Assembly (NCBI GenBank): GCA_003560545.1
Contig: PWLK01000109.1
Coordinates: 1 to 10,584 of the forward strand
Length of the DNA: 10,584 nucleotides
Reading direction: 5' to 3'
Source: Candidatus Woesearchaeota archaeon
GTDB lineage: Archaea > Nanobdellota > Nanobdellia > Woesearchaeales > 21-14-0-10-32-9
Positions 1 to 6,500 of this stretch are shown in pieces. A program made the position numbers and the translations under genes. The stretch's first letter is position 1. Each line of letters opens with the position of its first letter. The notes beneath the pieces are model-generated. The model made no database searches. It saw only the letters and a list, made by a program, of their open reading frames with translations, and had not been told where the DNA came from.

Positions 1-119
1 CTGCCTTGAAACAAGCCAGGAGAGCAAGCGATTCATGCAGCTTGCTTGACGATGAACCTGCGCCAGGCAGGACGCAGTGGTGTTTTCGCAGCAATAAAAT
101 GTGAGATTTGGGACAGAGC
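1..119. other. Left flank of the insertion, no supported gene
   Basis: This stretch would have been the native sequence directly downstream of the minus-strand operon before the insertion sequence arrived. Several frames are open by chance, for example plus frame 3-104, but none has a recognisable product or start signal. By eye it is GC-richer than the rest of the window. Two small inverted repeats are visible: 7-bp arms at 23-29 and 40-46, and 5-bp arms at 57-61 and 67-71. They could belong to a transcript end or a small RNA, but there is no clear U-tract and no tRNA pattern. I see nothing else in it. Confidence 0.4.
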
Positions 120-128
120 CTCTTTACC
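120..128. repeat. Left target-site duplication of the insertion sequence
   Basis: CTCTTTACC here is repeated exactly at 1025-1033, on the other side of the element. Taking the duplication as 9 bp gives the best match between the two element ends. An 8-bp duplication, usual for the IS6 family, is also possible with the right boundary one base later. Confidence 0.85.
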
Positions 129-149
129 GGTTAAGTAAGATTAAGTGGG
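129..149 (+). repeat. Left terminal inverted repeat
   Basis: About 14 of 21 positions match the inverted right end, with 9 of the first 10 identical (GGTTAAGTAA against GGCTAAGTAA). The outer GG dinucleotide is usual for IS6-type elements. Confidence 0.7.
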
Positions 150-170
150 AAAACTTTATTTCTATGTTTG

Positions 171-178
171 TTTATAAA
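171..178 (+). promoter_or_regulatory. Probable archaeal TATA box of the transposase
   Basis: TTTATAAA, followed by more A/T, fits the archaeal box-A element. Archaeal transcription usually starts about 25-27 nt downstream of the box centre, which predicts a start near 199-202, in the loop of the hairpin at 182-214. An upstream purine-rich BRE is not convincing, so the call rests on the TATA match and on its position inside the element ahead of the transposase. Confidence 0.5.
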
Positions 179-181
179 ATA

Positions 182-214
182 CCGGACAGCGGCAGCTGAA
201 GCTGCCGTTGCCGG
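182..214 (+). promoter_or_regulatory. Strong leader hairpin overlapping the transposase ribosome-binding site
   Basis: Positions 182-185 plus 187-196 pair with 201-210 plus 211-214, giving a 14-bp stem with one bulged A (186), one G-U pair (189-208) and a TGAA loop. The 3' arm ends in CCGG, which overlaps the Shine-Dalgarno-like GGAGCGTGA starting at 213. A read-through transcript entering from outside would hold the whole hairpin and hide the first bases of the ribosome site. A transcript from the element's own predicted start would lack the 5' arm. That behaviour is inferred from pairing and positions alone. Confidence 0.7.
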
Positions 215-227
215 AGCGTGAAAAAAA

Positions 228-932
228 ATGTTGCAAACAGACTTAAGTAGCTTTAGCTATAAAAAAGGTTCGCTTTTGCCACGCTGCAAAAAGTGCAGCG
301 AGGAAAACTTTTGGAGAGACGGTAAAAACAAGCAAGGAATCCAACGATACAAATGCAGGAGATGCGGTTTTCGCTTTGTCTGGACAAGCGATTTGCCCAG
401 ACGGAATTATTTTAGCGAAATCATTAGTTTTGCTGTGGAAATGTACACTTCTTTAAGAGTTTGTGCCTCGCTACGAGGCATAACAAAGATCTTGAAAAAA
501 GCATTTAACGTCAAGGTTAGCCATCAAACCATAAGGCAATGGGTTAAAGACTCGAAGAAACCCATTCCTAGACGAGAAGAACCTGTTTCCACAGTATGGC
601 ATGCTGATGAAACATACATAAGAATCCAAGGACAGGGATACTGGCTCTGGATAGTCAGATGCAAACAAACCAAACAAGTACTAAGCTGGCACATAAGCAA
701 AGGCAGATTCTACTCAGACGCCAGAAAACTCATGCGAGACGCTCTCCACGTGGCTGGAGAGCGACCAGTAAAAATAATCACTGACGGCCTATTCCAATAC
801 AGCGCAGCAATATACAAAACCATGGGTTGGCACTGGAGAGAACACAAAAAACGCCACATAAAAGACAGCGGAATAGGACAAAACTGGTTCATAGAACGCC
901 TAAACAGAGAAATCAAACGACGAATAAAATGA
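228..932 (+). CDS. IS6-like DDE transposase, C-terminally shortened by an in-frame TGA
   Basis: The enzyme would cut and join the ends of its own insertion sequence. A four-Cys zinc-finger-like module comes first (C20, C23, C43, C46, as two CxxC pairs), then a helix-turn-helix-like segment (about 75-108). The catalytic domain follows with D127 in a WHADET motif, D186 in ITDG and E223 in IERLNRE; this spacing and the WH.DET motif fit IS6 enzymes. The ATG at 228 is preceded by GGAGCGTGA, a near match to the archaeal ribosome site. Reading stops at TGA 930-932 where relatives are expected to carry Trp (RRIK-W-FSTFQS). The next 29 codons remain in frame and family-like, so a 264-residue ancestor seems to have lost its last 30 residues. 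All catalytic residues remain, so activity is uncertain. A sister family close to IS6 is the main alternative. Confidence 0.88.
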   Translation: MLQTDLSSFSYKKGSLLPRCKKCSEENFWRDGKNKQGIQRYKCRRCGFRFVWTSDLPRRNYFSEIISFAVEMYTSLRVCASLRGITKILKKAFNVKVSHQTIRQWVKDSKKPIPRREEPVSTVWHADETYIRIQGQGYWLWIVRCKQTKQVLSWHISKGRFYSDARKLMRDALHVAGERPVKIITDGLFQYSAAIYKTMGWHWREHKKRHIKDSGIGQNWFIERLNREIKRRIK

Positions 933-1022
933 TTCTCCACATTCCAAAGCTTAGAAGGCGCAACCGCCTTCTTCAACCTCTGGTTCCATCACTGGAACCA
1001 GAACACACAATACTTTACTTAG
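930..1022 (+). pseudogene. Detached C-terminal segment of the transposase after the TGA
   Basis: Directly after the TGA the same frame encodes FSTFQSLEGATAFFNLWFHH and a few more residues, then TAG at 1020-1022. This has the look of the normal IS6-type C-terminus, where an FxSxxSA-like stretch follows the catalytic Glu. One change, TGG to TGA, explains the break. It has no start codon or ribosome site of its own, so it would be translated only by read-through. Confidence 0.72.
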
Positions 1023-1024
1023 CC
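1004..1024 (-). repeat. Right terminal inverted repeat
   Basis: Read inward from 1024 on the minus strand it begins GGCTAAGTAA and matches the left end. It overlaps the last codons and the TAG of the ancestral transposase frame, showing how compact the element is. Confidence 0.7.
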
Positions 1025-1033
1025 CTCTTTACC
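1025..1033. repeat. Right target-site duplication, containing the stop codon of the last operon gene
   Basis: This is an exact copy of 120-128. On the minus strand it reads GGTAAAGAG, which holds the end of the final Trp codon (TGG) and the TAA stop (1029-1031) of the 170-residue pilin-like gene. Because the copied target includes the stop, the gene was not shortened or extended. Confidence 0.85.
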
Positions 1034-1541
1034 AGCAGGCTTTAAGCCTTACATGTACCGGCTGATAGTCTTGCCTTGTAGGAAAAGAAGCTGAATCAGT
1101 TTCGAAGCGCCTGGCGTTCTCACAGCCATTCTTAACAATACGCATAAGCTCCTCTCCTCCACCAGGTCTTCCCAGTGTAACTGTGAATTCATAGTCCATT
1201 TCAAGGAAGTTCATAGACCTGTTAACGAGTCTTTCAAGGTTTTTTTCAGCGAACTCACCAGAAGATATCCGCTCATCATTATCGCCTACTTCGCATGTTA
1301 TAAAAGACTGTGTGGCATTGTCCTCTAGCAATTCCTTGAAATTATAGTCCCCGCACCCACTGCTTGTTTCCAGCAAGACAAGGGCGAAGCCGTTAAGAAT
1401 AGAGTCATCCACGAATTCCTGCACCCTTGAACCTGTATCGTTCGGCTGGCTTAAAGAAAAGGATAGAACGAAGAACAAAACAAGGACTACTAGTATTACT
1501 ATTACGAGCAATCCCACCATTTCGATTTGTGATTTCCTCAC
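1029..1541 (-). CDS. Pilin-like single-helix membrane protein, 170 residues
   Basis: No named family is recognised. The protein starts MRKSQIEMVG and runs into a hydrophobic helix (about 9-30), an arrangement like archaeal prepilin signals, although Ser replaces the usual Gly/Ala before the predicted cleavage point (KS/QI). The rest should lie outside the cell. It has four Cys (63, 83, 140, 169) that could form two disulfides and three sequons (N34, N75, N107). The start is GTG at 1539-1541, chosen because GAGGTG lies 5 nt upstream; it overlaps the TGA of the previous gene as GTGA. This is the last gene of the operon and ends in TAA inside the target duplication of the insertion sequence. Similar N-termini recur in DPANN archaea, in my recollection. 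A pseudopilin or minor pilin is the best guess. Confidence 0.8.
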   Translation of the reverse strand: MRKSQIEMVGLLVIVILVVLVLFFVLSFSLSQPNDTGSRVQEFVDDSILNGFALVLLETSSGCGDYNFKELLEDNATQSFITCEVGDNDERISSGEFAEKNLERLVNRSMNFLEMDYEFTVTLGRPGGGEELMRIVKNGCENARRFETDSASFPTRQDYQPVHVRLKACW

Positions 1542-2029
1542 GAGAACACCTCTACTTCGAGGTAAGCGAAGTGCTGCGTGTTATTAACAGGGTCTGATAC
1601 CATGACAGGCATGTAAGCAGTTACACTACCAGAAATATTCGAGGGCTCATGGCTGTAAATAGTTATGTTCTTCTGCGTAGAATAATGCATGTTAAGAGTT
1701 ACATTAGCATACCCTATCAAGGAAGTATAAATCTCTCTAGGCATGCCTGAACTGGAAGCGTTGTGGAAAGCCTTTGCCTTGTACATGTCAATACAGGCAT
1801 AAGTCGTAGCACCCGCTCTGGAGCACTTAATCTCTTCCATCCGGGAAACAAATATCGCGGTGGAAATAGAATCAAGTTCTTGTACTTCTTCGCGCTCCCT
1901 TTCAACTCCTGACCCGCTGAGACTAAAATAGAATACAAGTCCTAGTACTATGAGGATTACTATTATTATAACCACTGAAATGGTTTCTCCCATTTGGACC
2001 TGGGATTTTCTTAGTAAAACCATGCGCAT
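1538..2029 (-). CDS. Pilin-like single-helix membrane protein, 163 residues, sequon-rich
   Basis: No named family is recognised. The N-terminus carries RKSQVQMGE before a long hydrophobic helix (about 17-37), again with Ser in the position before the predicted cleavage site (KS/QV). A charged, probably helical stretch (42-52) follows, then a small outer domain with two Cys (69, 79). Five N-glycosylation sequons (N90, N109, N121, N131, N149) crowd into about 60 residues. Of two possible ATGs (2029 and 2023) I chose 2029, because AGGAGG lies 5 nt upstream of it. Its first codons overlap the end of the preceding 343-residue gene, and its TGA overlaps the GTG of the next gene. Role inferred: a glycosylated minor-pilin-like partner in the same surface complex as its neighbours. 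Confidence 0.8.
   Translation of the reverse strand: MRMVLLRKSQVQMGETISVVIIIVILIVLGLVFYFSLSGSGVEREREEVQELDSISTAIFVSRMEEIKCSRAGATTYACIDMYKAKAFHNASSSGMPREIYTSLIGYANVTLNMHYSTQKNITIYSHEPSNISGSVTAYMPVMVSDPVNNTQHFAYLEVEVFS
1547..1552 (-). promoter_or_regulatory. Shine-Dalgarno site selecting the GTG start at 1541
   Basis: GAGGTG on the minus strand, 5 nt before the GTG, lies inside the last codons of the preceding gene. This supports coupled translation and settles the non-ATG start. Confidence 0.75.
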
Positions 2030-3042
2030 CCAATCCTCCTAGACTGATCGTTTAAATCCTGAAGTTCACTCATAATACTGGCAAGGTCTTCGTAATTAAC
2101 AGATCCATCGAGATGGCTTTTTATATTTTCAAGTCCGCTCATTGCAAGGCCTGTTTCGTTGTATATAATACCACACCTATGATCAGGGTTTATAGCTTGG
2201 TATCCCCCCCATAATTCATGCACTCTTTTAATTTGTACTTCGTTAGAAGCAGCATACCTTTGAAGCAGCCTATCCTTAGAGCATTCAAACAGGTTAGCAT
2301 CTCCAATTACCGCTGCCCCTAAAGCCATCTCATAGCCAACGAATTCAACAACAACATCTTCATCCACTCCATCACGAACTTCTCCGTAGGGAACATCGCC
2401 GTGCCGGCCTGTGACGTTTATGCGAATCCTCGTATATGAATCATCAGGCAAAAGAGTAACATCAAACTCACTACGCGAATCGTCTGAGAAGATTATTGTA
2501 TAAAAATCGTAGCCCTTATCTTCTAACCCAGGATTATCTTCTCTTATGAGTTCTTTTTGGAAGGCATCAGGGAACCTGTTGAAAAGATCTCTTACAAAAC
2601 CGTTCTCACCATCATCTATGAAGTAGAACATGTTACGATCATCGGAAAGGTAAAGAACAGGCGTAACAGGGTAAGGACCCCTGAAATTCCTGGTCCACGC
2701 AACAAGCCTTGAATCCCCTATATACCTAGGAGAAAAAATTATTTGGCTATCAATAAAAGTAACCGCTGAAGAACCCCTAACCATGTAACTCTGAACGCCT
2801 TCCTCGCACATGAACTCAAGCTCCGTGGCTATATGGTCAAAGCTCTGCACCGAATCAGGGGTTTGCTGTATAATCGTAAAAATACTATCAAAGCGATCCT
2901 GCACCCTCCTGCCCAGCTCTTCCATAGAAGCCTCCCTCTGATTTACAATGAACGTTATGAAAAAAAAGAGGATTAATCCACCAGCTATTAAAACGAATAT
3001 CCAGTTAAAGCTAATCTCAACCTGGCCTTTATTTTTAACCAT
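2011..3042 (-). CDS. Pilin-like membrane protein with a large outer domain, 343 residues
   Basis: No named family is recognised. It begins MVKNKGQVEISF, a canonical archaeal prepilin/class III-type cleavage context (KG/QV), followed by a hydrophobic helix (about 13-34) with the SFNWIFVLIAGG style I associate with DPANN archaea. The outer part of about 300 residues starts with a possibly helical segment (REASMEELGRRVQDRF) and holds a few Cys, including a final GCAWFY, and at least two sequons (NVT, NET). An ATG at 3048 overlaps the upstream stop as ATGA, but GGTGA lies directly against it and 6 nt from the ATG at 3042, so I prefer 3042. Its length suggests the bulky member of the set, comparable in idea to a large minor pilin; that comparison is speculative. 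Confidence 0.8.
   Translation of the reverse strand: MVKNKGQVEISFNWIFVLIAGGLILFFFITFIVNQREASMEELGRRVQDRFDSIFTIIQQTPDSVQSFDHIATELEFMCEEGVQSYMVRGSSAVTFIDSQIIFSPRYIGDSRLVAWTRNFRGPYPVTPVLYLSDDRNMFYFIDDGENGFVRDLFNRFPDAFQKELIREDNPGLEDKGYDFYTIIFSDDSRSEFDVTLLPDDSYTRIRINVTGRHGDVPYGEVRDGVDEDVVVEFVGYEMALGAAVIGDANLFECSKDRLLQRYAASNEVQIKRVHELWGGYQAINPDHRCGIIYNETGLAMSGLENIKSHLDGSVNYEDLASIMSELQDLNDQSRRIGCAWFY
2035..2040 (-). promoter_or_regulatory. Perfect Shine-Dalgarno site for the gene starting at 2029
   Basis: AGGAGG on the minus strand, 5 nt before ATG 2029, is formed by Arg codons near the end of the upstream gene. It favours the first ATG over the one at 2023. Confidence 0.75.
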
Positions 3043-3044
3043 TT

Positions 3045-3530
3045 TCATTCACCACTAACCAAAGTCCTCCCGCGGCCGATGCCTGTAAGCCTGAACTCAA
3101 AAATTCCTCTCGTAGAGTTAATACAAATAACAGCGCTGTTTTCAACTTCCAAGCCGCCCTTGGAAAGAATGGCTTCCGCGGACCTGCTGTCTCCTATGAA
3201 AACATTCATCCCAGTACCAGCATCAAGATTATCCCTTATTTGTTCCATGGCTTCATCCTGCAAATCAACATTGTCAGCACTGGCTGTGAAATTGACAAAG
3301 CAAAGCAAGTCGTAATCACAAGGAGCGCTAAGTTCCACGATGGAAGAACTTCCAACCCTTTCATGACCTGTAAAAGCCCTTTCAAGCCTGCTAAGAAAAT
3401 TGGTTTTCTCAACTTCACAACTCCTTTCAATAAGGCTTTCTATAGAACTATAACCGATTAACAAGACCGCGCCTGCAATAACTATAACCATCATGTAAAT
3501 AAAAACCTGCTGTACCGCGCCTTTCCTCAT
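3045..3530 (-). CDS. Pilin-like single-helix membrane protein, 161 residues
   Basis: No named family is recognised. The start MRKGAVQQVF places KG/AV, a canonical archaeal prepilin-peptidase context, right before the hydrophobic helix (about 9-27). The outer domain has four Cys (38, 71, 77, 136) and two sequons (N80, N138). The frame is open upstream to 3716, but that extension is an implausible Lys/Arg-rich run overlapping the end of the giant gene in another frame. The ATG at 3530 has GAGG 5 nt upstream and gives the pilin-like N-terminus, so it is chosen. Seven bases separate it from the stop of the giant gene, whose TGA overlaps its ribosome site. It is the first of four consecutive pilin-like genes. 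Confidence 0.82.
   Translation of the reverse strand: MRKGAVQQVFIYMMVIVIAGAVLLIGYSSIESLIERSCEVEKTNFLSRLERAFTGHERVGSSSIVELSAPCDYDLLCFVNFTASADNVDLQDEAMEQIRDNLDAGTGMNVFIGDSRSAEAILSKGGLEVENSAVICINSTRGIFEFRLTGIGRGRTLVSGE
3049..3053 (-). promoter_or_regulatory. Shine-Dalgarno site deciding between ATG 3048 and ATG 3042
   Basis: GGTGA on the minus strand is adjacent to ATG 3048 (zero spacing) and 6 nt from ATG 3042. It therefore argues for the downstream ATG. It lies in the last codons of the preceding gene. Confidence 0.55.
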
Positions 3531-3535
3531 AAAGC

Positions 3536-3539
3536 CCTC
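3536..3539 (-). promoter_or_regulatory. Shine-Dalgarno core overlapping the giant gene's stop codon
   Basis: GAGG (in TTGAGGGCTTT) lies 5 nt before ATG 3530 and shares bases with the TGA at 3538-3540 of the giant gene. This is a classic arrangement for translational coupling and rules against the upstream start. Confidence 0.6.
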
Positions 3540-6500
3540 AACTCTTTTTCTTTGCTTTCTTCTTAGAGTTAAGGTTCTTAAGCTTTTCGAAAACATCCCC
3601 TTCTTCCTTTTCTTTAGGTGCTTCACTTGTTTTCTCTTCTTTTTTCTCTTCAGGACTTTCCTTGGCTGCAGGCTTAGAAGAACTTTCTTTCTTGGAAGGC
3701 TTTTCTTCTTTTTCAAGCTGCTTTTCTTTTATCACAGGCTTAGGAGAACCCTCCTTAGACTTAGAATCACCTTCTTTCCCAGAATCTTTCTCCAAGCCAG
3801 CAAAAGGATTACCCTCATCGAAAGCACTCAACAAACTCTTCCTAGAAGAAAACTTCTTGGCACGCGACTTCCTCCTAAGAGCTTCCCTTCTAACCCTTTC
3901 CTTCTGGGTTTCAACAGTCCCAGGCGTTAAAGGCTTAGGCATTGAAGACTGCTGAGAAGGCATTTCCTGTTTTGAAGGCATCCTAGAAGGAGTGGAAGGC
4001 TGTGAACCTCCACTAGTCTTAGGAGTTGAAGGCAGCAAGCCCTCAAAGAAATCATTAAGCACAGGAACCTGCCTTTGAACCACTAACAATATTCCAAGCA
4101 CTAAAAATACAGCGCCAAGAATTATTAGGATTAAAGCCAACGTATTTCTTTCCACAACATCCTCTGGGTCAACAGGAGCAGTAGGATCCGTGCCAGCAAG
4201 GAAGTGCTCCATGTTAGTCTTCCCATCATTATTAACGTCTTCATCAGGATCAGCACAAGTAATACAGCCAAAATACTTCTCCTCCCACCAATCAGGCAAG
4301 CCATCACCATCAGTATCCTGCTCGGGGTGCAACTCGCATATGCCTTCATCAGAACAATAATTAGTCTCACAATCACTATCAATCTCGCACCTCAAACCCC
4401 TCTCACAAGCAGGGCAATCCGGACCGCCACAATCAACATCGGTTTCCAAGCCATCCCTCTTATTATTAGTACAACTAGGCTCTTCACAGATACCATCAAC
4501 ACAGTTTCCTGACACGCAGTCACCATCAACCTTACACATCAAACCCACTTCACAAGCAGGGCAATCCGGACCGCCACAATCAACATCTGTCTGCAAGCCA
4601 CTCTGAACCCCGTCTTCACATGACGCTTCAGCGCAAACACCATCAAGGCAGTAATTAGAAGCGCAATCACTATCAACCTCGCAGGCTTCCCCAACCTCGC
4701 ATGAAGGGCAATCCCCACCGCAACTAATCTGAGTGCCGTTCTCATCAAAGCAATGCAACGGGTAATCAACAACAAGGCTTAACCTAGCCGTATCATTATT
4801 GTTATTCCTATCATATACAGCAACGCACAAATCAGAAGTTTCCGTTACAAAAATAGGATCCATTAAATTCCTGGGCTGGTCATAAGTACAGTTTTCCCCA
4901 GGGGTAGCGTGCAGGCTATAATAAAACTGGCCGCTACAACCACTATGGTCATCCTCGCAATCCACGAGAACAGTCCATTCCTTGCGCTCCTCATCAAACG
5001 TCTCATTGATAATAGCAGTTGGAGGTGTGAAGTCACACTGAGGAATTGAGCTGTTTGAAATCTCAACACCCATGTAAGAGCTCTTATCCTCAACGTTGCC
5101 AGCTATATCACTAGACCAAGCCCAGACTCGGAGGATGCCGCCGTCAAAGAAATCATCGAACGGAATGTCTAAGTTAACACTTCTTGAACCAGTTCCAGGG
5201 CTAACACTTCTCTCCACGCTGAAAAAAGAAGGATCATCATAGTATGTAACATTATAATAAAACATGTCCAGGCCAGTGCCATTCTCATCATCCTCTCCCT
5301 GAATAGTAAATGAAAGAGAATTATAAGAACAAGTATAAGGATCAATAGTGAGATTAGTAGTTGGAGGAGTCCCATCAACATGAATATCTGTTTCAACAGT
5401 TCCTATAAACCTGTCACAAGTAGTGTATATAGTCTGAATTCCTTCGTCAAGGCTCTCAGTAGCAGTGTAAATCCTCCTCCCATTATCAAAGTCATCCGTA
5501 GCGGTAAAGCTGCTAAAGCCGCTGTCAGGGTCGTTAATCGAGTACTCACAGTTATCTTCTTGTGACACGCTGATATTAATATCAACATCTCCTTCCATAG
5601 CAATATCCCCTGGGGATAAGAATCTTATGTTAAGGGATTGTTCAAGCCTTACCTCGTAGTCAAAGGATTCAGTGCTCTGAAGGCCTGCAAGGTTCTCACA
5701 CATAACCTCAAAACCGTAGTCGTACTCAGCGGGGTCGGGCTGGACGCTAATCCTTTCCTCTCTTTCAAGAACGTAATCGTTAAAACTGGAAAACCCGTAG
5801 CCAGGAGTCCTTCCAGAGATTATATTAGCAGCCCCTAAGCCAGGATGCCTTGTGTTTTCAACTGTACACACGGATTCAGTGTCAGTTTCAATATCTAATG
5901 TAAATATAGTGTTCTCCCTATCAACAAGCATGCGAGGCTTCATCCCAAGAGTTATATCAGGCGGAGATGTATCAGAGCCAACCGAGAAAGTCTGCGTGTA
6001 ATGATTCCCCTCGCCATCTCTGCAAATAATGTATAACGGGAAAAGAGTTCCATCATAAGCATAACCTGTAATCTCATTACCTGGGTCAAACCCTTCAACC
6101 AAGCCTATCTGCTCCTCAGAAGTTGAACCTGAATGATCAAACCTCCTGGAAGTGTCAAAATCCTGTGCTACATCACCTGTTCTTGTAAGCCTGTACCCGC
6201 ACTCAGCAGGCATCCTAAAACCAATCTCCAAATCGAAAGACTCCGTGCTGCCAACAGCGAAATCAGGGAAATCAACGTAAGTATTAGAAGGACTTCTCAC
6301 CCATATATCCCCTGGGAAATCAACCCCGTCACACGCAGGGTCACCACTACCGCTTACTTCAACGGTTGCAGTTGCAGGAGATCCCTCGTTACCCGCGTTG
6401 TTAACAAGCCACGCCCGGATCTCGAGTTCTTGCCCGTGGCTAAGCCACCCAACATCATGGTTTATAATCCTCGAATTACTAGTCCCGGACTCCTCCAAAC

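Larger units (their letters stand above)
129..1024 (+). mobile_element. Complete 896-bp insertion sequence, IS6-like
   Basis: The element is defined by matching ends (GGTTAAGTAA on the left, GGCTAAGTAA reading inward from the right), a direct target duplication outside them, and a single transposase filling nearly the whole length. It contains its own TATA box, a strong hairpin in the transposase leader, and the transposase gene, whose ancestral stop TAG at 1020-1022 lies inside the right inverted repeat. It is inserted tail-to-tail against the surface-protein operon, at the stop codon of the operon's last gene. The perfect target duplication suggests a recent insertion. Family assignment rests on the transposase; the end sequences do not resemble the classical bacterial IS6/IS26 ends, so it may be a distinct archaeal subgroup. 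Confidence 0.87.
4336..4752 (-). repeat. Three Cys-rich repeats of about 48-49 residues
   Basis: Residues 1540-1678 of the giant protein hold three copies of a unit with the pattern DVDCGG.(D)CP.CE.G..C..D.DC....C.DG.C. The first copy is shortened at its start. The pattern resembles Cys-rich repeats in secreted proteins of bacteria such as myxobacteria. Multiple disulfides would give a stiff stalk between the Ig-like repeats and the calcium-type segment. Confidence 0.8.

Noticed and set aside
3..104. Possible C-terminal end of a plus-strand gene in the left flank
   Set aside because: About 34 open codons in one frame with no recognisable motif; minus-strand frames are equally open, so it cannot be told from chance.
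1..119. tRNA or other known RNA gene in the left flank
   Set aside because: No acceptor-stem pairing or T-arm with matching 5-bp stem could be found on either strand.
182..214. Hairpin as an intrinsic terminator
   Set aside because: Neither strand has a T-tract directly after the stem, and its place between the TATA box and the transposase start fits leader regulation better.
930..932. Genome-wide reading of TGA as an amino acid
   Set aside because: Several adjacent host genes use TGA as their stop, with the next gene starting right there; reading through the one at 1538 gives only a short meaningless tail.
3531..3716. N-terminal 62-residue Lys/Arg-rich extension of the 161-residue pilin-like protein
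   Set aside because: It overlaps the giant gene's tail in another frame, its composition merely mirrors that tail, and the ATG at 3530 has a ribosome site and a proper pilin-like N-terminus.
4336..4752. CRISPR-like array from the regularly spaced repeats
   Set aside because: The repeats are in frame, encode a Cys-rich protein module, number only two exact copies plus a degenerate one, and have conserved rather than unique intervals.
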